DNA of 64,000 bases, taken from the NCBI GenBank assembly GCA_963782465.1, contig CAWAJR010000003.1:558001-622000 (forward strand). Direction: 5' to 3'. A model generated the notes under the pieces. It worked only from the letters and a program-made list of their open reading frames with translations. It was not told the origin of the DNA and made no database searches. The position numbers and the translations under genes are program-made. This document shows positions 9,508 to 16,683 of the stretch, in pieces (the first letter of the stretch is position 1; every line of letters begins with the position of its first letter). Source of the DNA: JAODBJ01 sp963782465. GTDB taxonomy: Bacteria > Actinomycetota > Acidimicrobiia > IMCC26256 > PALSA-610.

Positions 9508-11125
9508 ACGCCTTGTAGTCGTTGTCGCGCACGTCGGCGATCACCGCGAAGAGCTTGGGCCGGCCGGCGGAGTTCAGCAGGTACTTGCGCGGCTTGCCCG
9601 GGATGTTGGTGCCGAAGTAGTAACTGCTCTCCCCGAACGACGGCGACCTCGACGCGGCGCGGTCGATCATGCTCGTCCATTCCTCCTCGGCGGCGGGGTC
9701 GACCTCGATCGTGTCGTAGCCGTGCGTGCGCAGGTACACGAGGGTGTCGGTGACGAAGTCGACCTGGTCGCCGTTGTAACGCGGGTTGTTGCCCGCGGCC
9801 GCGTGCGGCCCGCCCGGGAAGAAGAAGTTCGGGAAGCCGGCGGTCTGGATGCCGAGGAAGGTTCTCGGGCCGTCGGCCCAGTAGTCGACGAGGGCGAGAC
9901 CGTTCCGGCCGCGGATGCCCATGCGCGCGAGCGCGCCGGTACCGAAGTCGAAGCCGGTCGCCCACACGACGATGTCGAACTCGCGCAAACCCTCGGTCGT
10001 CTCGATGCCGTTCGCCGTCATCCGCACGATCGGCGTCTGCTCGAGGTCGACGAGCGAGACGTTCGGCTGGTTGTACGCCTCGTAGTAGCCCGCGACGAAA
10101 GGCGGCCGCTTCTCGCCGAAGCGCTGGTCTTTCGGGATCAGCTTCTCGGCGGTCGCGGGGTCCTTGACGATGCTGCGGACCTTCTCCGCGATGAACGCGC
10201 ACCATGCTGCGTTCGCCGCCGGATCGAACAGCAGGTCGGTGTAGTTGCTGGTGAGCTTCGAAAAGCCGCGGCTGTTCCACATCTCCTCGTAGAACGCGCG
10301 CCGCTCCTCGTCGGAGTCGTCGAAGGTGGCGCGGTCGTGCGCGCGGTGGAGGAAGCCGTGGGGCGACGAGTTGAGGACTTCACGTATCGGTTCGAAATCG
10401 GCCCGCAGGCGCGCCTGCTCGTCGGGCGCGATCGGTGCGTTGTTGAGCGGCGTGCACCAGTTCGCGCTGCGTTGGTACACCGTGAGCGAGGCGACGTCTC
10501 CCACGATGGCGGGGACCAGCTGTACGCCGCTCGACCCGGTACCGATGACGGCGACGCGTTTGGCGGTGAAGTCGACGGGTGTCGCCGGCCACAGGCCCGT
10601 GTGGTACGACGCGCCACGAAAGCCGTCGCGGCCCGGTACGTCGGGGAAGTACGGCACCGACAGGACCCCGGTCGCGGCGACGAAGTAGCGCGCCCGGAGC
10701 TCGGTGCCGTCGTCGAGGACCACGCCCCACGTGCCCGACGGTTCGTCGTACACCGCGGCGGTGACCCGGGCACCGGAACGGATGTGGCGCCGCAGTTCGA
10801 AGCGGTCGACGACGTGGTTGAGGTAGCGCTCGATCTCCGGTTGTTGCGCGAAGTGCTCCTGCCACTCCCACTCCTCGAAGAGTTCCCTCGAGAACAAGTA
10901 GCCGTAGGTGTAGCTCTCCGAGTCGAACCGGGCCCCCGGGTAGCGGTTCCAGTACCACGTCCCGCCCACCCCGTCGCCGGCCTCGACCAGCCGTACGGAG
11001 AAGCCGGCTTCGCGCGCGCGGTACAGCTGGTAGATGCCGGTGATGCCGGCGCCGACGACCAGGACGTCGACGTCCGCCGCGACCTCGTGGGCGCGCTCGT
11101 CGAAGGCGGGTTCGGAAGAGGTCAT
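9485..11125 (-). CDS. Flavin monooxygenase, Baeyer-Villiger type
   Basis: This 546-aa protein has two Rossmann motifs (GAGITG at residues 25-30 for FAD, GTGSSG at 195-200 for NADPH) flanking the Baeyer-Villiger fingerprint FxGxxxHxxxW (FRGASYHTGLW, 169-179). Such enzymes insert oxygen next to a ketone to give esters or lactones; related cyclohexanone- and steroid-type BVMOs have the same length. Start ATG 11125 lies 26 nt after TACAAA in operator D. It diverges from the Rieske oxygenase gene, which suggests the two oxygenases act in one pathway. Confidence 0.92.
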   Translation of the reverse strand: MTSSEPAFDERAHEVAADVDVLVVGAGITGIYQLYRAREAGFSVRLVEAGDGVGGTWYWNRYPGARFDSESYTYGYLFSRELFEEWEWQEHFAQQPEIERYLNHVVDRFELRRHIRSGARVTAAVYDEPSGTWGVVLDDGTELRARYFVAATGVLSVPYFPDVPGRDGFRGASYHTGLWPATPVDFTAKRVAVIGTGSSGVQLVPAIVGDVASLTVYQRSANWCTPLNNAPIAPDEQARLRADFEPIREVLNSSPHGFLHRAHDRATFDDSDEERRAFYEEMWNSRGFSKLTSNYTDLLFDPAANAAWCAFIAEKVRSIVKDPATAEKLIPKDQRFGEKRPPFVAGYYEAYNQPNVSLVDLEQTPIVRMTANGIETTEGLREFDIVVWATGFDFGTGALARMGIRGRNGLALVDYWADGPRTFLGIQTAGFPNFFFPGGPHAAAGNNPRYNGDQVDFVTDTLVYLRTHGYDTIEVDPAAEEEWTSMIDRAASRSPSFGESSYYFGTNIPGKPRKYLLNSAGRPKLFAVIADVRDNDYKAFRLSRRG

Positions 11126-11151
11126 GCGGGTCCCGCGGTGGCGGCGCGATT

Positions 11152-11169
11152 TTGTACCGACCGGTCTAG
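11152..11169. promoter_or_regulatory. Operator site D of the catabolic regulon
   Basis: TTGTACCGACCGGTCTAG: left half and core identical to the 18-bp consensus. It overlaps TACAAA on the minus strand and TAGTAT (11167-11172) on the plus strand, so both divergent promoters (monooxygenase and Rieske oxygenase) would be covered. Confidence 0.68.
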
Positions 11170-11213
11170 TATATCGGCCGTCTCCACAACCGATGCCGAG
11201 GGGGAGCAGCCGC

Positions 11214-12578
11214 GTGGCGATCGTGGACCGGAAGTGGCCGGCGCTCCCGGTGCCGTTTGCGATCGAGTCGGCCGACCGGGTGCGCAAGGAGCGCTACTTC
11301 GACCCCGAGTTCTACGCGATGGAGGCCGAGTTGTTGTGGCCCCGGGTCTGGCAGATGGCGTGCCGGCTCGAAGAGATCCCCGCACCACGCGACTTCGTCG
11401 AGTACGAATTCCTCGACCAGTCGGTCGTCGTCCTGCGCACCGACGACATGGGCGTGAAGGCCTTCCAGACCGCGTGCCGCCACCGTGGCGTGAAGGTCGT
11501 CGAGGGTCGGGGAACCTGCGACAACGGGTTCGTATGCCCGTTCCACGGTTGGTGTTACGGGCTCGACGGCAAGAACACCTACGTCCCCCGGCGCAAGACC
11601 TTCTCCGAGCACAACCGGCAGCCCGACGACCTCGATCTCGTGCCGGTGCGGTGCGAAGTGTGGGGCGGGTGCGCGTGGATCAACCTCGACGACGGCGCCC
11701 CGCCGTTACGGGACTGCATCGAACCGGCCGCCACCATCCTCGACGCGTGGAAGGTGGGATCGCTGCGCACCGAGTGGTGGTACGCGTGCCGTCTCCCCGT
11801 CAACTGGAAGCTCGCGATCGAGGCGTTCGTCGAGGCGTACCACGTCGTGCAGACGCACCCGCAACTCGTCATCCCGACCCGCCACGGGGCGCGCGACGGC
11901 GAGGCGTTCGACCGGCGCGCGTTCGTCGAGGCCGACATCGAATACCTGCGCGCCATGAGCGACGGCATGGCCGGGATGGTGCACGCGAACGACGTGCGCA
12001 TCGCCGAGCGCCTGCGCGACATGGACCTGCCCTCCGAACCGGCACGGGCGAAGGCGATGTGGAACCGCACCCTCAACGACGCGGTCACCGCCTGGCACCG
12101 CGAGCGGGGTGCCGACATCCCCGACCTCAACGAACTCGACGCGCGGGGATGGAACCGCGAGTTCTACCAGTGCTTCCCGCACTCGTTCGTGCTCCCGATG
12201 TACAGCAGCGCGTCGTCCTACCGCTTCCGCCCGCTCGGGCCGGAGGAGACGCTGATGGAGATCTGGTCGCTCACCCGGTTCCCGGAGGGGGCCGAGCGGC
12301 CGGCGCCCACGCCGCCCGAGGTGTGGGCGTGCGACGACCCGCGCTGGCCGCCCATCCCGGCGCAGGACTTCTCGAACCTGCCCCGGCAACAAAAGGGCCT
12401 CCACGCGAAAGGCTTCGAGTACATGCGCCTGTCGGAAACGCTGGAGGGCCACGTCTCGAACTTCGAACGGACGGTCGACGGCTTCCTCGCCGGCCTGCCG
12501 CACGACAAGTTGCTCCCGGCGCTGCGGTCGGTCAACACCTACCCCTTCGACCAACCGATCCTCGACCTCGGGTTCTGA
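11214..12578 (+). CDS. Rieske non-heme iron oxygenase, large subunit
   Basis: A 454-aa aromatic-ring-hydroxylating-type oxygenase. The Rieske [2Fe-2S] ligands are Cys88/His90 (ACRHRG) and Cys108/His111 (CPFHGW), 17 residues apart. The mononuclear iron site is in EAFVEAYHVVQTHPQ (His210, His215) of the C-terminal domain. GTG 11214 is chosen because GGGGGAG lies 8 nt upstream; an in-frame ATG at 11193 would add seven residues but has no ribosome site. A SnoaL-like gene follows 14 nt later and may be its small partner. The reductase is not in the window. Related enzymes hydroxylate or demethylate steroids, aromatics and quaternary amines; the substrate here is unknown. Confidence 0.92.
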   Translation: MAIVDRKWPALPVPFAIESADRVRKERYFDPEFYAMEAELLWPRVWQMACRLEEIPAPRDFVEYEFLDQSVVVLRTDDMGVKAFQTACRHRGVKVVEGRGTCDNGFVCPFHGWCYGLDGKNTYVPRRKTFSEHNRQPDDLDLVPVRCEVWGGCAWINLDDGAPPLRDCIEPAATILDAWKVGSLRTEWWYACRLPVNWKLAIEAFVEAYHVVQTHPQLVIPTRHGARDGEAFDRRAFVEADIEYLRAMSDGMAGMVHANDVRIAERLRDMDLPSEPARAKAMWNRTLNDAVTAWHRERGADIPDLNELDARGWNREFYQCFPHSFVLPMYSSASSYRFRPLGPEETLMEIWSLTRFPEGAERPAPTPPEVWACDDPRWPPIPAQDFSNLPRQQKGLHAKGFEYMRLSETLEGHVSNFERTVDGFLAGLPHDKLLPALRSVNTYPFDQPILDLGF

Positions 12579-12592
12579 GAGGGAGCAGCGAG

Positions 12593-12994
12593 ATGAGCAG
12601 CGAGACCAGGTACGCGGATGTCGTCGAGGGCGTGCGGGCCGCGCTCGCCGCGTACACGCAGGCGCTCGATGACGGGCGCACCGACGACGTCGTCGCCACC
12701 TACTGTCCCGACGGCACCTGCGACATCCCCGGCATGGGGAGCCACGCGGGCCACGACGCGCTCCGCGACGCCTACACGCGCTGGAAGCCGCGGCGGCCGC
12801 AACGCCACGTCGTCGTCAACACCCTCGTCACCGGCTGGACCGAGAACGAAGCCAGCGCGACCAGCGATGTGATCTTCCTGCTGCAGGGCGACGCCGGCTG
12901 GGCGATCCAACTCGTCGGCCGCTACCACGACACGCTGCACCACACCGGCGGCCAGTGGCGCTTCCATCGCCGGGTGGCGGAGTTCGTGACGTAA
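12593..12994 (+). CDS. SnoaL/NTF2-like small protein
   Basis: A 133-aa single-domain protein with the cone-shaped NTF2-like pattern: N-terminal helix (YTQALDDGRTDDVVATYCPDG), then alternating strands ending GRYHDTLHHTGGQWRFHRRVAEF. This fold includes polyketide cyclases, ketosteroid isomerases and the beta subunits of Rieske dioxygenases. Given its place directly behind the Rieske gene (GAGAGGGAG ribosome site, 14-nt gap), a subunit or pathway isomerase role is plausible, but this is inferred from context only. Confidence 0.85.
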   Translation: MSSETRYADVVEGVRAALAAYTQALDDGRTDDVVATYCPDGTCDIPGMGSHAGHDALRDAYTRWKPRRPQRHVVVNTLVTGWTENEASATSDVIFLLQGDAGWAIQLVGRYHDTLHHTGGQWRFHRRVAEFVT

Positions 12995-13001
12995 CCCCGC
13001 G

Positions 13002-13784
13002 TTACTCCTCGAGCAGATCGGGCTGGGTCGAGACGATCCAGTCGTAGAGCGGTTGGAACTGCCGCCATCCGACCATCGGCGGGCCGACCTGCTTCGCGGT
13101 CTTCTCCGCCTGCTCCCGTTCGATCGGCAACGGCGTACCGGCGGCCTCCGCGAGCAGTTGCGCCTGGCAGGTGCGCTCCATCGTGATGAACCACCACGCG
13201 GCCTCGTCGACCGACGTCTGGCCGACGGTCAACAAACCGTGGTTGGAGAGGATGACCGCCTTGTTGCCGCCGAGCGCGTGCGCGATGCGCTTGCCTTCCT
13301 CGAGGTCGAGCACAACCCCCGTGTAGTCGTCGAAGACCGCGTGGTCGCCGTAGAACGCGCACGCGTCCTGCGTCAGCGGATCGAGCGGCCTTCGCAACGA
13401 CGACCACGCCTTCCCGTACAAGGAGTGCGCGTGCGCGGCCGCGACGACGTCGGAACGCGCCGCGTGGATCTGTGAATGGATCGCGAACGCAGCCGCGTTC
13501 AACGGCCAGGTGCCGTCGACGACCTCGGCCCGATCGTTGACGAGCAGCAGGTCTTTCACGCGGATGTGCTTGAAGTTCATCCCGAGCGGGTTCACCCAGA
13601 AATGGTCGAGCAGTTCGGGATCCCGCGCGGTGATGTGGCCGGCGGCGCCTTCGTCGAAGCCGAAGTGCCCGAACAACCGGAACGCGGCCGCGAGGCGCTG
13701 CTTGCGATGCCGCCGTTCGTCTTCGACGTTGTCGAACTTCGGGAACCGCATCGGCAACCGCGGCGGGACACGATCTGACGCCAT
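13002..13784 (-). CDS. Class II aldolase/adducin family protein
   Basis: A 260-aa Zn-dependent aldolase-fold protein. It has GHITARDP, a metal-type AHAHSLYGKA (His pair), and the late SNHGLLTVGQTSVDEA characteristic of the class II aldolase/adducin N-terminal domain; members include fuculose-phosphate aldolase and decarboxylases. The start ATG 13784 follows a perfect TACAAT hexamer (13796-13791) by 6 nt, so its mRNA is likely leaderless and would be blocked by a repressor on dyad E. It is divergent from the tetR gene. Its reaction is not known. Confidence 0.88.
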   Translation of the reverse strand: MASDRVPPRLPMRFPKFDNVEDERRHRKQRLAAAFRLFGHFGFDEGAAGHITARDPELLDHFWVNPLGMNFKHIRVKDLLLVNDRAEVVDGTWPLNAAAFAIHSQIHAARSDVVAAAHAHSLYGKAWSSLRRPLDPLTQDACAFYGDHAVFDDYTGVVLDLEEGKRIAHALGGNKAVILSNHGLLTVGQTSVDEAAWWFITMERTCQAQLLAEAAGTPLPIEREQAEKTAKQVGPPMVGWRQFQPLYDWIVSTQPDLLEE

Positions 13785-13791
13785 CCCCGTA

Positions 13792-13813
13792 TTGTACGGA
13801 ACGTTCGGTACAC
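13792..13813. promoter_or_regulatory. Dyad operator E beside the TetR gene
   Basis: TTGTACGGAACGTTCGGTACAC is a 22-bp dyad with TTGTAC/GTACAC arms and a GAACGTTC centre. It resembles sites A-D in its outer arms but has a longer spacer and a different centre. It contains the TACAAT -10 of the aldolase gene. Adjacent tetR genes often control such sites, so this may be the autoregulatory operator of the 13883 repressor. Confidence 0.6.
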
Positions 13814-13882
13814 GACAACAGCAGGCGCCGTCCGGCCGCGGAGCACTCGCAGGGGCCGGGGCCGCACCCGGAGCTACCGTCC

Positions 13883-14479
13883 GTGAACGTGAGTGCCGCC
13901 CTGCCCGCGCCCGAGCCGCAAGCATCACTCGCGCCGCGGAGCGCGGCGCAGGCCCGGATCATCGCGGCCGCGCTCGGGCTCTTCGCGAGGTACGGCATCG
14001 GCGGGACGTCGTTGCAGATGATCGCCGACGAGATCGGCGTGACGAAGGCCGCGGTGTACCACCAGTTCCCGACCAAGGAGGAGATCGTCCTCGCGGCCGG
14101 CGAAGCGGAGCTGGCACGGCTGGCGGCGGTGATCGACACCGCCGAATCCGAGCCGACGCCGAAGCGTGCCCGCGACGCATTGGTCGCCGGCATCGTCGAC
14201 TTGGCGGTCGACAGCCGGCATACGGTCGGCTCGCTGCTCAACGATCCGGTGGCGATCGCGTTCTTCGCCAAGCAGGAGTTGTTCCGCGACGTGATGAACC
14301 GCCAGCGCCGGCTCCTCATCGGCGACGACGCGGGGCCCGAGGCGCGGGTCCGCACCGCGACGCTGATCGCCGCGATCAGCGGCGCGGTCCTCCACCCCTT
14401 TGTCGCCGATCTCGACGACGACACCCTCCGCGCCGAGCTCCTCCGCCTCGCCCGCCGCGTCCTCGGCCTGCGCGCCTGA
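13883..14479 (+). CDS. TetR/AcrR-family transcriptional repressor
   Basis: A 198-aa one-domain-plus-ligand-pocket regulator. After a ~20-residue tail comes the TetR helix-turn-helix: ARIIAAALGLFARYGIGGTSLQMIADEIGVTKAAVYHQF, about residues 25-65, with the usual Y-H/Y-x-F end of the recognition helix. The C-terminal half is helical and variable, as expected for an inducer pocket. GTG 13883 is taken as start; GTG 13889 is equally possible. Its place at the edge of the catabolic island and beside dyad E makes it the best candidate regulator of the A-E sites, though this is unproven. Confidence 0.92.
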   Translation: MNVSAALPAPEPQASLAPRSAAQARIIAAALGLFARYGIGGTSLQMIADEIGVTKAAVYHQFPTKEEIVLAAGEAELARLAAVIDTAESEPTPKRARDALVAGIVDLAVDSRHTVGSLLNDPVAIAFFAKQELFRDVMNRQRRLLIGDDAGPEARVRTATLIAAISGAVLHPFVADLDDDTLRAELLRLARRVLGLRA

Positions 14480-14507
14480 GGCCGGCGTTGCCGGCCGGCC
14501 GCCTCAG
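14476..14507. terminator. Bidirectional hairpin between tetR and the lipoprotein gene
   Basis: CTGAGGC and GCCTCAG form a 7-bp stem closing a loop that itself holds CCGGC/GCCGG. Both convergent stop codons lie inside the arms. There is no T-run, so it would act as a factor-dependent or simple stem stop. Confidence 0.5.
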
Positions 14508-15040
14508 ACCTTGGCGGCGACGTCTTTCGCGAGGGCTTCCAAACCCGGCTTGAACTTGGCGAAGTCGTCGAGCGACGTGACCCTGAGCGCAACCCACGTC
14601 GTTCCCTTGCGGAAGAAGAGCACGAAATCTTCTTCGTGAGCTTCGTCGCCGATGCCCGGCACGTCGGTGAACGTGTGGTGCAACGTGATCGCGTCGTCGT
14701 CGTAGAACTTCTTCGCGCCGGCACCGATGAAGATCTCGAACTGCGCGGTCGGGCCGGTCGGGTCACCGGGGTACGTGCAGCTCTCGACGTCGGCCGTCGA
14801 CGAGTGCAGCCCGTCGAGCAGCGTCGTCTGCATCAGTGCATCGGCCTGGTCCTTGGTCACCACTTCGCACGCGTTGAGCGCGGTCGCAGTGGTGGGCGTC
14901 GTGGTCGCGGCCTCGGTCGTCGGCGTCGTGCCGGCGACGGTCGTCGTCGTGCCCGACGCGTTCTTCGAACCGCCGCCGCACGCGGCCAGCGTGGCAACCG
15001 CGAACACGACGAGCGTCAAACGGGTGAAGGATCGGGTCAT
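14504..15040 (-). CDS. Secreted lipoprotein, DUF3558-like
   Basis: A 178-aa protein with an n-region MTRSFTR, a hydrophobic stretch and the lipobox LAAC (Cys at 21), then a Thr-rich linker of ~35 residues. The folded domain opens NACEVVTKDQADALM and has a second Cys in SCTYPGD, a pattern seen in DUF3558-type actinobacterial lipoproteins. It should be anchored on the outer face of the membrane. It follows the larger lipoprotein by 22 nt and is probably cotranscribed. Function unknown. Confidence 0.85.
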   Translation of the reverse strand: MTRSFTRLTLVVFAVATLAACGGGSKNASGTTTTVAGTTPTTEAATTTPTTATALNACEVVTKDQADALMQTTLLDGLHSSTADVESCTYPGDPTGPTAQFEIFIGAGAKKFYDDDAITLHHTFTDVPGIGDEAHEEDFVLFFRKGTTWVALRVTSLDDFAKFKPGLEALAKDVAAKV

Positions 15041-15062
15041 CTCGCCTTCCTGGTGATGCGGG

Positions 15063-16583
15063 TCACGCGCCGAGCCGGGTGCAGGGCGGCGTGCTCTTCT
15101 TGAACAGCGCGGTCAGGCCCCACGACGGTCCGCCGTTCGGCTGGACCGGCGCGGGCGGATGCCTCATCACGAGACCGAGGAACAGGTTGATCGCCTTCGC
15201 GACGAGCGACGGGATCTGGTAGCCGACGCCGTAACGGCCATAGATCGCGAGGCTCACCGTCTTGCACGGGACGAGTGATGTCGTCTGTTTGAGGTTCACG
15301 GCCGTGCCGCTCGTCGCGAGGCTCATGCCGGCCGAGATCTGGTACCAGATGCCCGCGCTGAGGCCCGGGACGCCGATCCCGATCATCACCTTGACGCCGA
15401 ACGCGAACGTGAGGCCCTGGGGCGCGACCGCCAGCGACTGGATGTTGTCGAGCGCGCTCTTGGTGGTTGTCAGCGTCGGGAGGAGTACCCGCGGGGTGCC
15501 GTCCTGCACCGAGAAGCCGAGCGACCCGCCGAGGCGGTACGCGCCGGAAGTGGAGAGGAACGCTTCGCCGCTGAGACCGAGATTGACCTCGAAGAGCTGC
15601 TGGAAGCTGACGTTGAACGGGATGCCCGCGATCGGGATCGGCACGTTGATCGAAACCGGTAGCTGGACACGACCGCTGCGAACGTCGCTGGCCGATGCCT
15701 TGACTGCGGCTTCGATGTCGAACGCGAGCGTCGCCGCGCCGTTCAAGCGGACGCTCGCATCGACCAGGTGCCCGCCTCCGATGGTCAGCGAGAAGTCGAC
15801 CGTCGGTCTCGAAAACGCGATCGTCGCGGTGCCCGAGACCCGCGCACCGCCGTTGTCGTAGGAGACGTGGACGCCATTCTCGGTGCAGCACACCCCGAAG
15901 ACGTTCCAGCCGCCGACGCTGCCGCCCGGGATCTTCGGCGACGGTGGGTTCATCGGCGGGAGCGACGGCGGGACCGCGGCCGACCGAACGGGTGAACGCG
16001 CGATCGCCGGTTCTGTCGCCGCCATCGAGCCGAGCGGCGCACGGGCCGTCCGCGCGCCGGTGTTGTCGTCGGTCTGCAGCCCGGGGCGGTCGGGTGTGTC
16101 GTACGCGTCGAACGACGAGACCGGCACCGGTTGGCCGGAACTGATCTTGGCGTCGCGGATGAGGTCGGTGATCGCGATCGGCCCGAGCGCGACGCGAAGG
16201 TCGGCGCCGACGTCGTCGATCGCGAGGACGCGGCCTGCCCCGAGGCTGGTGGCGAACAGGACCTGGCCCGGCCTCAGGTCACTCGCACCCTTCGCCCGGC
16301 CGTCGATCGTCCACACCATGCCGTCGGAGCTGACGGAGCGTACGGAGTCGGCGCCGCCGCCGAGGATGACGACATCGGGTTGGTAACGAACCGTGCCGTC
16401 GTCGCGCGGGCTCGCGCCGTAGCGCAACTCGTTGCCGGTCAGCGCCTGCGGCGCGCCCGCCGTCGCGGGCGACACCCCTTTCGAACCGGGCCCCGCACCG
16501 CACCCCGCAGCAGCCGTCGCGCCCATCGCCACGATCAGGACGACTGCCGCAACCCGCCGTCCCCGACCCACCACGCGCAACAT
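15063..16583 (-). CDS. Large lipoprotein of unknown function
   Basis: A 506-aa protein starting MLRVVGRGRRVAAVVLIVAM, with a lipobox-like AAAGC (Cys ~24). The N-terminal ~130 residues look like a small beta domain (RVLAIDDVGADLRVALGPI). A Pro/Ala-rich hinge follows, and then ~280 residues of short alternating strands rich in Gly, Ser and Val (LNGAATLAFDIEAAV, INVPIPIAGIPFNVSFQQLF), suggesting an all-beta surface domain. No family is recognised. The first gene of a two-lipoprotein unit; its promoter region faces the 16684 gene. Confidence 0.7.
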   Translation of the reverse strand: MLRVVGRGRRVAAVVLIVAMGATAAAGCGAGPGSKGVSPATAGAPQALTGNELRYGASPRDDGTVRYQPDVVILGGGADSVRSVSSDGMVWTIDGRAKGASDLRPGQVLFATSLGAGRVLAIDDVGADLRVALGPIAITDLIRDAKISSGQPVPVSSFDAYDTPDRPGLQTDDNTGARTARAPLGSMAATEPAIARSPVRSAAVPPSLPPMNPPSPKIPGGSVGGWNVFGVCCTENGVHVSYDNGGARVSGTATIAFSRPTVDFSLTIGGGHLVDASVRLNGAATLAFDIEAAVKASASDVRSGRVQLPVSINVPIPIAGIPFNVSFQQLFEVNLGLSGEAFLSTSGAYRLGGSLGFSVQDGTPRVLLPTLTTTKSALDNIQSLAVAPQGLTFAFGVKVMIGIGVPGLSAGIWYQISAGMSLATSGTAVNLKQTTSLVPCKTVSLAIYGRYGVGYQIPSLVAKAINLFLGLVMRHPPAPVQPNGGPSWGLTALFKKSTPPCTRLGA

Positions 16584-16625
16584 ACCTGGATCGCGCGAAC
16601 CGTGTCGGCAATGCTTGCCGGTCAG

Positions 16626-16639
16626 TAGCCGATCGGCTA
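16626..16639. promoter_or_regulatory. Perfect 14-bp palindrome in a divergent promoter
   Basis: TAGCCGATCGGCTA lies 45 nt upstream of the 16684 gene and 43 nt upstream of the lipoprotein gene. It is unlike sites A-E. A dyad of this length between divergent genes may bind a dimeric regulator, but GC-rich DNA makes such palindromes fairly likely by chance. Confidence 0.35.
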
Positions 16640-16683
16640 GTTTTCGCGTCGTCGATCGGCACCCACTCGGCGAGGTGAAGCGC

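Noticed and set aside
9722..12994. A 1090-codon plus-strand open frame
   Set aside because: Most of it is antisense to the monooxygenase and out of frame with the Rieske gene; only its last 134 codons are the SnoaL-like gene.
13792..13813. KstR-like operator at dyad E
   Set aside because: The GAACGTTC centre has no spacer between AAC and GTT, unlike the KstR motif TNNAACNNGTTNNA, so sterol-regulon membership cannot be claimed.
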